Positions 38,365 through 46,219 of a DNA stretch of 64,000 nt are shown here, piece after piece. Both the position numbers and the translations under genes were made by a program. Numbering within the stretch: the stretch's first letter is position 1; each line of letters begins with the position of its first letter. This DNA comes from UBA6522 sp965205045 (GTDB lineage Bacteria; Pseudomonadota; Gammaproteobacteria; Steroidobacterales; Rariloculaceae): contig OZ242031.1 of NCBI GenBank assembly GCA_965205045.1, positions 5,766,001-5,830,000 of the forward strand, given 5' to 3'. The notes under the pieces were generated by a model that made no database searches, was not told the DNA's origin, and saw nothing but the letters and a program-made list of their open reading frames with translations.

Positions 38365-39348
38365 CTAAGCCAGTTTGTACCGGTCAAAAATCGATTCCAA
38401 CCGTTTCCTGGAAACATTGTTGCCGCTGCAGACTACAGCCACCTTTCTGCCCCGCCATCTTGAGCTTTTCCCAAGAACATGGGCAATACCGATGGCGCCG
38501 CCTCCTTCCAGTACGACCTTCTCATGGTCGATCGCAAATCGCATGGCATGTGCAATGGCCTCGTCGGCAACCGGAACGATCTCGTCGACCAGGTCGCGGC
38601 ATATCCTGAACGTATACCGATTGTCCAGCGGGACCGGTCCGGGCAGGGCATCGGCGATACTCGGGCGTTCGCCCACCATCGTCACCCGCCCTGCCCTGAT
38701 GCTCTCGTACATGGCAGCATCGTAGCGTGTCGTCACACCGATAATTTCAATATCCGGGCGGATGGCCCGGGCGGCCGTGGCAATGCCACTCATCAGGCCG
38801 CCGCCGCTGACGGGAACCACGAGTGCCTCGATACTCGGCATCTGCTCCAGGATCTCGAGCCCGATCGTGCCCTGCCCGGATATGATCAGTGGATCGTCAA
38901 AAGGCGGAATGTACTTCAAGCGGCGTTCATCGGCGATTTGCAGTGCCATCTCCACCGCCTGATTCTGATCGTCGCCATGCAGCACGACGTCTGCACCGAA
39001 CTCCTCGATGCCCCTGACCTTGTCCTCGGGGACCAGGTCGGTCATGCAGATTGTGGAGGGTATTCCGAGTTTCCGGGCGACATACGCGACTGCCCGCCCG
39101 TGATTGCCGCTGGATGCCGCGACCACACCGGCGGCGCCACCCTCTTCGGAGAGCTTCAGGATCGCGTTCGCCGCGCCCCTGATCTTGAAGGAACCCGTAT
39201 CCTGCATGTTCTCGAGTTTCAGGAATACCCGGGCGCCGGTCCGCCGACCCAGTTCGAACGATGGCTTGAGGGGCGACTTCACCACGAATTTCCGAATCCG
39301 GCCGCGCGCCTCGAGTATCGTTGCCAGATTGATATCGCTGATGCCCAT
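38365..39348 (-). CDS. Threonine/serine dehydratase-family PLP enzyme
   Basis: 327 aa. The Schiff-base lysine is in TGSFKIRGAANA, the substrate loop is SSGNHGRAVAY, and the phosphate-binding loop is VSGGGLMSG. No C-terminal ACT domain is present, so it is a catabolic-type enzyme: threonine ammonia-lyase, 3-hydroxyaspartate dehydratase or the EutB of hydroxyectoine use. EutB is considered because an OCD-fold (EutC-like) gene lies 3 kb away, but EutA/DoeA/DoeB are not found here. It is convergent with the antiporter gene. Confidence 0.84.
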   Translation of the reverse strand: MGISDINLATILEARGRIRKFVVKSPLKPSFELGRRTGARVFLKLENMQDTGSFKIRGAANAILKLSEEGGAAGVVAASSGNHGRAVAYVARKLGIPSTICMTDLVPEDKVRGIEEFGADVVLHGDDQNQAVEMALQIADERRLKYIPPFDDPLIISGQGTIGLEILEQMPSIEALVVPVSGGGLMSGIATAARAIRPDIEIIGVTTRYDAAMYESIRAGRVTMVGERPSIADALPGPVPLDNRYTFRICRDLVDEIVPVADEAIAHAMRFAIDHEKVVLEGGGAIGIAHVLGKSSRWRGRKVAVVCSGNNVSRKRLESIFDRYKLA

Positions 39349-39370
39349 CGGATGTGTTCTACCACGATCT

Positions 39371-40588
39371 TCAGGGCGATGCCTGCCGGTTTACACGCAG
39401 ATACATCCAGCCCGCCGCGGCGACCACCGCGAGGAACAGAAGTCCGTTGACGGCCTGGGTTGTCGCCACGCCGACGACGGCCGCCAGCGCGCCGATTTCC
39501 AGGTGACCGATGGGCCCGAAGCCACGGCTCAGGTTCCAGATGCCGACCGACGCGCCACGCCATTCATTGGCGACATCGAGTTGCAGCGCGGTTGGCAGCA
39601 GGGAATCGAGAACCGCCCAGGCCGCTCCGACGAACAGGATGACCGTACTCGCCGCCAGCATCGAGCGGGTCGTCGAGAATACGATCAGTCCGATGGCGAA
39701 CCCCGCGGCAACCAGGAACACCGCCTTGTTCGGGTCGATGCGGTGGGCGATCCCCAGCAACAGCAGTCCGGCGATTCCGCCGGCGTTCAGCAGGCCGATC
39801 AGGTTGCCCAGACCCACTTCGCCCCTCTGCAGTACCTCCTGGACGAAGGGGCCCCACAGCACCTCGTTGGAATAGCCCAGGACCTCCGCCGACAGCGCGA
39901 TGAGAGCCAGCAGCAGCACCACGGGACTGCGCAACAGGCTGATCACTACCCGCCATGGTGTCATGTCTTCATCCTGCTGACGTACCGGTGAAGCTACCGG
40001 CGGGGCGAGGCCCACGACCTTTATCAGGTTCAGCAGCAAAGCGCCCAGAGCGTACGAGGCGGCCATGGCCAGGTAGATACCGCCGGCGCCCGTATGGAAC
40101 AGAAGCAGCCCGCCTGCGAAACCGCCAACCATGCCGAACAGTTTGTTGGCGAGCTGTTCCATCGCCAGTCCGTTGACGGCTCTCTCTTTCCCGACCACGT
40201 CGAAGACATAAGCCTTGGACCAGTTCGTCTGCGCGACATCGATGACCCCCGATGTGGCCGACGCAAACATCAGCGCGACGAAGCCAAACCATTCCTGGCC
40301 GCTGGCGATCGCGACAATCAGGGAGGATACGGCCCCCGCGTAATTTGCCAGTGCCAGCAGCAATCTGCGGTCGGCCCGGTCGGAGAGGGCGCCAAAGGGA
40401 ATGGCCAGCAACAGGCGGGGTACATTGCGGGTCGCGAGGATGGCGCCCACGCCCAGCGGCGAGCCGGTGAATTCCAGCGCCAGCCAGGCCAGCGCGACGG
40501 AATTCAGCTGGTTGCCGAGACTGTTGAAACTGATCGAACTCCACGCGTACCGGAAGGCGGGTACCTTGAAGGACTCCAACAGGCTCAC
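39371..40588 (-). CDS. MFS transporter
   Basis: 405 aa with about twelve hydrophobic helices. The GTG start (MSLLESFKVPAF) has AAGGTG upstream. The A-loop motif GALSDRADRRLLLAL between helices 2 and 3 is typical for major facilitator proteins of the MFS_3/enterobactin-exporter-like group. It lies 22 bp upstream of the dehydratase gene on the same strand, so both may be in one operon. Export of a metabolite or a drug-like compound is more likely than uptake in this subgroup. Confidence 0.83.
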   Translation of the reverse strand: MSLLESFKVPAFRYAWSSISFNSLGNQLNSVALAWLALEFTGSPLGVGAILATRNVPRLLLAIPFGALSDRADRRLLLALANYAGAVSSLIVAIASGQEWFGFVALMFASATSGVIDVAQTNWSKAYVFDVVGKERAVNGLAMEQLANKLFGMVGGFAGGLLLFHTGAGGIYLAMAASYALGALLLNLIKVVGLAPPVASPVRQQDEDMTPWRVVISLLRSPVVLLLALIALSAEVLGYSNEVLWGPFVQEVLQRGEVGLGNLIGLLNAGGIAGLLLLGIAHRIDPNKAVFLVAAGFAIGLIVFSTTRSMLAASTVILFVGAAWAVLDSLLPTALQLDVANEWRGASVGIWNLSRGFGPIGHLEIGALAAVVGVATTQAVNGLLFLAVVAAAGWMYLRVNRQASP

Positions 40589-40668
40589 GGAGCACCTTCA
40601 AGGGTCGCAATGGGCGTCCTGCCTGGGCAGCTTCGCTTCCCTGTTGCCGAGCGATGCACGGAGTGCGA

Positions 40669-41922
40669 TCAGAAGTACAGATCGGCGTAGCTGTTCATGC
40701 CTTCGCCCGCATCGAGATGGACCAGGCGGCCGTCCTTGATGACCAGCCGGACGTCCCGAACGGCGGAAATGTCATGCAACGGGTCGCTCCCCAGGACCAC
40801 AAGGTCCGCGAGCTTTCCGGTTTCGACGGTACCCAGGTCATCGGCGTATCCGCAGAGATCGGCGGATGTCCGTGTCGCGGCAATCAATGCATCCATCTCC
40901 GGCATGCCCACCTTGACCAGGAACTCGAGTTCCCGCTTGTTGAAGTCCGAGATGGGAGGGGAATCGCTGCCGCAGGCGATCTTGACGCCGGCCTGCATGG
41001 CCTTCTGCACGCTCTTGCGGTGCTTGACCGTCGCGGCCATCGCTTTCCTGATCTGGAACTTCGGCAACTCGTTGATGTGGTCCACGTCCTGGGTCTGACA
41101 GACCGTCGGTATGTACCAGGCGTCGCGCTCCAGGATCAGGTCGATGGCTTCGTCATCCAGGAATCCGTGTTCGATGGAGTCGACGCCGCCGCGCAGGGCG
41201 GTCTTCACGCCCTCCTCGCCCCACGCGTGCACGGCCACGCGTTTGCCCTTGTTGTGCGCGACTTCCGTCGCCGCCTGGATCTCGTCGAGCATGAACTGCG
41301 ACTCCTCCATGGTCTCGCCCCGGGTCATGATCCCGCCGGTGACCATGAGCTTGATCTGGTCGGCGCCGTTCTTGAGGTTCTCGCGCACCGCCTTGCGCAT
41401 CTCCCACGGTCCGTCCACCTCCAGGGCGCCCAGGGTGCCGTGGCCGTGTCCGCCCGTGATGGATATGCCCTTGGTGCAGACGCAGAGCCGCGGGCCCTGC
41501 ATCACGCCCTTGTCGAAGGCGCGCTTCCAGGCGACGTCCGCGTAGCCGTCTTCGCCCACGCACCGAATGCCCGTGATGCCCGCGCGCAGTCCGTCCATGG
41601 CAACGCGGCCGGCTCGAATCGTGTAGTCGGTGAGGGCTTCCGTCTCGAGGAAGTTGTGCGGATCGGGGATGAGGTCGCCCAGATGCGCATGCACCTCCCA
41701 CATCCCCGGCAGCAGGTGACCGCCCGCAAGATCGATCCAGCGGGACCCGTCCGGAAGCGGCCGGGGTTGCAGGCCATTCCCCCGCGCGATGCCGGCCGGC
41801 GGACTGAACCCGCCGTTTGCGATGTCCGCTATGCGATTGCCCTCGATGGTCAGCGTCATGTCGGTCATCGGCGGGCCGCCGGTGCATGGGATTATCGTGC
41901 AGTTGCTCAGAATCGTTTTCAT
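40669..41922 (-). CDS. Amidohydrolase (imidazolonepropionase/prolidase-like), cytoplasmic
   Basis: 417 aa without a leader. Metal-binding landmarks: EVHAHLGD (HxH), IKLMVTGGI (Lys), VAVHAWG and SIEHGFL (His), and ACGSDSPP (Asp). The family hydrolyses cyclic amides and, in the subgroup with this pattern, Xaa-Pro or cyclic dipeptides. GGGAGGAC precedes the ATG at 41922, and that ATG overlaps the stop of the upstream M29-like gene by 4 bases. A secreted relative is at 55207. Confidence 0.87.
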   Translation of the reverse strand: MKTILSNCTIIPCTGGPPMTDMTLTIEGNRIADIANGGFSPPAGIARGNGLQPRPLPDGSRWIDLAGGHLLPGMWEVHAHLGDLIPDPHNFLETEALTDYTIRAGRVAMDGLRAGITGIRCVGEDGYADVAWKRAFDKGVMQGPRLCVCTKGISITGGHGHGTLGALEVDGPWEMRKAVRENLKNGADQIKLMVTGGIMTRGETMEESQFMLDEIQAATEVAHNKGKRVAVHAWGEEGVKTALRGGVDSIEHGFLDDEAIDLILERDAWYIPTVCQTQDVDHINELPKFQIRKAMAATVKHRKSVQKAMQAGVKIACGSDSPPISDFNKRELEFLVKVGMPEMDALIAATRTSADLCGYADDLGTVETGKLADLVVLGSDPLHDISAVRDVRLVIKDGRLVHLDAGEGMNSYADLYF

Positions 41923-42923
41923 TGGAGTCCTCCCAGTCCGAGTTCTTCGTTGAGCCGGTTGTCTTCACAGACTATCCGGCCGTCGCAATCTATTTTTCCG
42001 GTCATCATGACCAGATCGCAGTGCACGCCGCAGTCGGGCACATTGCCACCGAAGTCAGCGTCCTGGTCGCCGAACCCGAATGTGATGGCCCCCAATACGT
42101 GTTCGTCCTGGTGAATGCTTCCCGATTTCCGTGCCATCGGGTTGAGGCCCAGGGTGAAGTGACAGAGATGCGTGGCGATCGGGTCGCCGCTTGCCGCAAA
42201 GTGCGCTCTCAACTGATTGGCATCGGAGCCGCCCTCGATCCGGCCGATGACGCCGGATTCCACGTGTACCGTCACGGGAGCGCTGACAAGGCGTCCCGGT
42301 GGAATATTCCCGTCAACGACAATAACGCCGTCGATCGTGCTTTCGATGGGCGCGTTGGCCACGGACACACCGGGGAAAAAGTTCGAAGTACCGGGTTCGG
42401 CCGCGACGCCGTCGCCGATTTCGATGGGACGGCCGCGCATGTCGAAGCTGATGTCGGTACCCAGATCCGAGGTCACTCGACACAATTCGGTCTTTATCCA
42501 GATATCTCCAATCCGTTTCGCGATGTCGACCATGAGCCCGTGGTCGACATCGCAGGTTCCCTCGATTGCGAAATCTTCCATACCGATGATATCCGTCGAG
42601 GCGATACGCGTTCCGTTTGCCCGCGCCTCCGCAGTGGCTGCCTTCTCGATGAACATGGTCGGACAGATTGCCAGGATGACGTCGGCGCCCTTGATCGCGC
42701 CGCCGATCGAGGCGTTGAACTCGGTGGTATCGGTAGGCGCCATGCGGGGAATCACCAGCAATTGCGTACTTGCGCCCGCATTGATCCCCGCCGACAGACA
42801 GGCTTCGGCGATGTCCATGTCCGTCCAGGTATCCGCCAGCACCAGCAACGTCTCGCCGGGCTTGACCGCCGCCTTGTCCCGTACCGCGATATGAGCAAAT
42901 TCTCCCCAACGCAAAGTTCTCAT
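41919..42923 (-). CDS. M29 aminopeptidase/NicX-like protein
   Basis: 334 aa, with AGGGAGAC before the ATG at 42923. VKPGETLLVLADT and ADVILAICPTM are N-terminal family motifs. C-terminal HLCHFTLGLNPMAR, GSIHQDEHVLGAITFGFG and HCDLVMM provide the His/Glu/Asp residues that bind iron or zinc in leucyl aminopeptidase T and 2,5-dihydroxypyridine dioxygenase (NicX). Which of the two activities applies cannot be decided. The ATGA overlap with the amidohydrolase suggests the two proteins act on one substrate. Confidence 0.8.
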   Translation of the reverse strand: MRTLRWGEFAHIAVRDKAAVKPGETLLVLADTWTDMDIAEACLSAGINAGASTQLLVIPRMAPTDTTEFNASIGGAIKGADVILAICPTMFIEKAATAEARANGTRIASTDIIGMEDFAIEGTCDVDHGLMVDIAKRIGDIWIKTELCRVTSDLGTDISFDMRGRPIEIGDGVAAEPGTSNFFPGVSVANAPIESTIDGVIVVDGNIPPGRLVSAPVTVHVESGVIGRIEGGSDANQLRAHFAASGDPIATHLCHFTLGLNPMARKSGSIHQDEHVLGAITFGFGDQDADFGGNVPDCGVHCDLVMMTGKIDCDGRIVCEDNRLNEELGLGGLQ

Positions 42924-43004
42924 CGAACCGTCTCCCTGGTTTCAAATGGGTGGCGCGAGAACAGGCAGGATACCAGTCTCGCCGCCCGGTTTGGACCGAC
43001 ACAG

Positions 43005-43021
43005 AGAATAAAATATACAAT
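43005..43021 (+). promoter_or_regulatory. Promoter/operator-like 17-mer upstream of SDR gene
   Basis: The sequence agaataaaatatacaat is identical to 2111-2127 and stands out as an AT-rich island. It is about 110 bp upstream of the SDR ATG. Shared regulation with the TonB receptor at 2211 is inferred. Confidence 0.5.
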
Positions 43022-43131
43022 TGGCACAAGTGTTCGGCAACTGGCGCGGGCGCCAACCGAAACGACGTTATCGGTTGGCGCTCGCACTGGACGCGACACG
43101 CATTTTCCCTGTTTTTTTCGGAGGTTTTTCC

Positions 43132-43878
43132 ATGGCTGAACAACGGGTTGTCCTGGTCACCGGCGCGGCTGCCGGTCTCGGTGCGCAAATCGTACGGAGC
43201 TTCGCGTCCAAAGGCTTCGGAGTGGTCATCAATCATCTCTTCGATGCGGAGGCCGACTCGCTGGCCGACGAACTCGCGCGAAAACACGGGGCCGAAAAAG
43301 TCATGACCTGTCGGGCGGACGTGGCGAACCGGGACCAGGTTCGCACCATGTTCGAAGCGACGATTCGGCAATTCGGCCGGGTTGACATTCTGGTCAACTG
43401 CGCCGGGATCAACCTCGATGCTCCCTTCATGGAGATCACCGACGAGACCTGGGATGCGGTCATTGACGCGCATTTGAAGGGGCACTTCGTCTGCGGTCAG
43501 GAATTCGTCAGGCACAACCCCGACCGGGAGGGCGCCATCGTCAACCTGGGTGCGAACGCCGGGTCCATCGGCCGGAAGAACGGCGCCAACTTCTGTGCCG
43601 CCAAGGCCGGCATCATCGTTCTGACCAAGTGCATGGCGCTTGAGCTGGCCCCGAGAATCCGGGTCAACTGCCTTGTGCCCGGTTCCGTTCAAACCCGCGA
43701 GGTGATCGACCGCTACGACCTGGAAACCGAGGAAGGGCTCGAGAAGGAGTTGGCTACCCTGCCCATGGGACGGCTCGGCGAATTCGAGGATGTGACCCAC
43801 ATGGTGCATTGCATCGTCGACGCAAGGTTCACCACGGGCGCGAAGTTCTACGTCAGCGGCGGCCAGTACATGCACTGA
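43132..43878 (+). CDS. SDR-family protein lacking most catalytic residues
   Basis: 248 aa from the ATG at 43132, with GGAGG upstream. The Rossmann motif TGAAAGLGAQI and the NCAGIN motif are normal. However, the catalytic tetrad is altered. The Asn usually found in the 'NLKG' motif is His113 (DAHLKGHF), the Ser position is Ala141 (NLGANAGS), and the Tyr of YxxxK is Phe154 (ANFCAAKAG); only Lys158 remains. So it may bind NAD(P) without classical dehydrogenase chemistry, or use a different mechanism. It is divergent from the M29/amidohydrolase pair. Confidence 0.82.
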   Translation: MAEQRVVLVTGAAAGLGAQIVRSFASKGFGVVINHLFDAEADSLADELARKHGAEKVMTCRADVANRDQVRTMFEATIRQFGRVDILVNCAGINLDAPFMEITDETWDAVIDAHLKGHFVCGQEFVRHNPDREGAIVNLGANAGSIGRKNGANFCAAKAGIIVLTKCMALELAPRIRVNCLVPGSVQTREVIDRYDLETEEGLEKELATLPMGRLGEFEDVTHMVHCIVDARFTTGAKFYVSGGQYMH

Positions 43879-43916
43879 TGCGGCGGCCTGGAGTCCGCTT
43901 GCCGGGTTGCCGGAGG

Positions 43917-44951
43917 TTACTCGACTACCTGCTTCATCCACGGCGCCGTGTTGTGGAAATTGGCCACGACGCTACCCGGCGGTACGAGCGAATCGCAGGC
44001 CGCGCGGGTCTCATCGTCGAGCCCCGTCTCCATTACAGGGAGAAACTCCGCCAACTGGTCCATGGTCTTCGGTCCGATCAGCGGTGCCGTTATGTCCGGT
44101 TGCTCCTTGACCCAAACGACCGCCAGTTGTGCGGCACTGAGGCCCGCGCGCCTTGCGATCTTCGCGAATTCGATCCCGGTGTCGATGCCGCGCCGGGTGA
44201 TCCGGTCGGCGTAGAATCCTCCTCTCAGCACCGCCCTTGAGTCTTCAGGGAGATTCTGTTCGTCCGTGTAGCGGCCGGCAAGCACACCCATGCCCATGGG
44301 TGCCCAGGCGATGACCCCCAGACCGTGTTCCCTGCACATGGGCAGCAGTTCGTTTTCGATCCGCCGGTCGAGCAGATTGTACGGCGGCTGTTCGCAGACG
44401 ATTCGCGCATAACCCTTCATTTCGCTGACCATGATGGAATTCATCACCGCCCAGGCGGGATGGGTCGATGTGCCGATGTACCGTACCTTGCCCTGACGCA
44501 CCAGCGTGTCGAGGGCAAAGAGCTGTTCGTCCCAGGGGATATGGGGGGACGGACGATGAATCTGGTACAGGTCGATGTAGTCGGTCTGGAGGCGTTTCAG
44601 GGAGCCCTCGCACGCGGCAATGATGTTAAGGCGGCTGTGCCCATGCTCGTTGGGCCCAACATAGCCGGGGTCGTCCAGGGTGAAGCCGGGTCGTCGCTTG
44701 CCGTGGTCCACCTTCGTCGCAATCAGCACCTGGTGGCGCCTGCCGCTCTCTTTCAGCGTCTTGCCGATGATCTTTTCGCCGGCGCCATCCGCATAGATAT
44801 CGCCGGTATCGAGGAGGTTGATGCCGGCGTCCATGGCCGTGCGCAGAAGTCGCGCCGATTCATCGGCCGGTGTCGGGTCCAGGAAGTTGTCGGTGCCCAA
44901 TGCGAAGGGCGATACCTTGATTCCCGTTCGGCCAAGCAGTCGATAGTCCAT
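43917..44951 (-). CDS. Aldo/keto reductase
   Basis: 344 aa from the ATG at 44951 (MDYRLLGRTGIKVSPFALG). The catalytic tetrad is present: Asp and Tyr in LLDTGDIYADGAGE, Lys in LIATKVDHG and His in QIHRPSPHIP. This is the YajO/Tas-like NADPH-dependent branch, with broad carbonyl substrates. It is convergent with the SDR. The frame is open to 45002, but family similarity starts at the chosen Met. Confidence 0.87.
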   Translation of the reverse strand: MDYRLLGRTGIKVSPFALGTDNFLDPTPADESARLLRTAMDAGINLLDTGDIYADGAGEKIIGKTLKESGRRHQVLIATKVDHGKRRPGFTLDDPGYVGPNEHGHSRLNIIAACEGSLKRLQTDYIDLYQIHRPSPHIPWDEQLFALDTLVRQGKVRYIGTSTHPAWAVMNSIMVSEMKGYARIVCEQPPYNLLDRRIENELLPMCREHGLGVIAWAPMGMGVLAGRYTDEQNLPEDSRAVLRGGFYADRITRRGIDTGIEFAKIARRAGLSAAQLAVVWVKEQPDITAPLIGPKTMDQLAEFLPVMETGLDDETRAACDSLVPPGSVVANFHNTAPWMKQVVE

Positions 44952-45069
44952 GGCGTTGTGTTTCCCTGGTTGCCTCGGGTTGGATTTCGAGAGGTTCAGC
45001 AAGTTTGTTGGCGGAAGACGGTGGTCTGATCCCGCCGGTTCTCATGAGCCGGCCGCTCCCCGAAAACGC

Positions 45070-45101
45070 TGTATACTTTATACGTTAGTGTATATAATTC
45101 A
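45070..45101. promoter_or_regulatory. GTATAC-type operator between aldo/keto reductase and DapA-family gene
   Basis: tgtatactttatacg followed by ttagtgtatataattc gives three TATAC/GTATA half-sites in 32 bp, in the divergent intergenic region. It is similar to the sites at 29561, 55141 and 61407. It probably contains promoter and binding site together; the regulator is inferred to be an FCD GntR protein. Confidence 0.55.
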
Positions 45102-45189
45102 CAGGTAGCCCACAACGCACCCGGGGTACTGGCCGACGCTTCTCCAAAACGATGTCTGCCGGTGAACATCGGGAACAGGGGAGCACAGT

Positions 45190-46095
45190 ATGTCGAATCA
45201 GGATTGGGGAGGCGTGTTCCCCGCGCTGATGACCGAAATGCACGAGGATGGCAGCCTCGACCTGGAGGGAACGGCGCGGCACATCGAGTATTGCCTGCAC
45301 GGCGGCGTAAGGGGAATCATTGTCCTGGGCACGCTGGGCGAAGGCAATTCCCTGCATTCCCGCGAGAAGGACCTGGTGATGCGCGCGGCGGTCGAAGCGG
45401 TCGATCATCGCGTCCCGGTGATCAGCGGTATCGCCGAATACACGAGCGAGATGGCCATTTCCTCCGTCAGGATGGCCGAGCAGGCGGGTTGCGACGGGCT
45501 CATGCTCTTGCCGAGCATGGTCTACCAGCAGGACTCCAGGGAAGCCATCGCGCATTTCACGACAATCGCAAAAGCGACCGACCTGCCGATCATGATCTAC
45601 AACAACCCGGTCGCGTACAAGGCCGATCTCTCGCCGGACGACTTCGTGGAATTGGCGAAAACCGACAACATCGTCGCCGTCAAGGAATCTTCCCATGACA
45701 GCCGCCGATTGACGGATATGGTCAACGCCTGCGGCGATCGCTACCGACTGTTCTGCGGCGTCGACGATGTTGTGCTCGAGAATGCGGTTTGCGGAGCGGT
45801 GGGATGGGTTTCCGGTCTGGTAAACCCTTTTCCGGAGGAAGCCGTACAATTGTTTGAACTGGCCAGGGCAGGAAGGATCGACGAGGCCGTGGCCATGTAC
45901 CGCTGGGTCATGCCCGTCCTGCATCTCGATACCGAGATCAAGCTGGTTCAATACCTGAAACTCGCCAACCAGATGACCGGAATGGGCGCGGAGTGGGTAC
46001 GTCCGCCACGTCTTCCCCTGATTGGCGAAGAGCGGGTCCGAATCGCGGGTATCGTACAACGCGCATTGGACAATCGACCCAGGCTGGCGGCCTGA
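45190..46095 (+). CDS. Dihydrodipicolinate synthase-family lyase/deaminase
   Basis: 301 aa (beta/alpha)8 class I aldolase. Tyr137 in PIMIYNNP and the Schiff-base Lys165 in VAVKESS are in place, and GTLGEGNSL is the substrate loop. The DapA family includes 1-pyrroline-4-hydroxy-2-carboxylate deaminase, the step of hydroxyproline degradation that follows epimerase and oxidase and feeds the semialdehyde dehydrogenase. The window contains the other two enzymes, so this activity is the most sensible guess. KDG aldolase or N-acetylneuraminate lyase are alternatives. Confidence 0.83.
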   Translation: MSNQDWGGVFPALMTEMHEDGSLDLEGTARHIEYCLHGGVRGIIVLGTLGEGNSLHSREKDLVMRAAVEAVDHRVPVISGIAEYTSEMAISSVRMAEQAGCDGLMLLPSMVYQQDSREAIAHFTTIAKATDLPIMIYNNPVAYKADLSPDDFVELAKTDNIVAVKESSHDSRRLTDMVNACGDRYRLFCGVDDVVLENAVCGAVGWVSGLVNPFPEEAVQLFELARAGRIDEAVAMYRWVMPVLHLDTEIKLVQYLKLANQMTGMGAEWVRPPRLPLIGEERVRIAGIVQRALDNRPRLAA

Positions 46096-46131
46096 GCCGC
46101 CGTTATCCACCGTACGGCAACCCGGCCACTG

Positions 46132-46183
46132 GCAGCCCGTGGCAAGGGTTTCGTTACGGTGCGGGACTTTTGCCACGGGCTGC
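46132..46183. terminator. Perfect 14-bp inverted repeat upstream of the SSS symporter
   Basis: GCAGCCCGTGGCAA (46132-46145) and its exact complement (46170-46183) enclose a 24-nt loop. It lies between the DapA-family stop and the symporter start. No U-tract follows, so it may be a factor-dependent terminator or a leader hairpin that controls the symporter. Confidence 0.45.
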
Positions 46184-46219
46184 AATGGTTGAACCGGACT
46201 ATCTCCGGGATGCACTGAA

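Noticed and set aside
38365..39348. Complete hydroxyectoine degradation (EutBC) assignment
   Set aside because: Only the generic dehydratase and cyclodeaminase-fold genes are present; EutA, DoeA and DoeB were not found and the genes are not adjacent.
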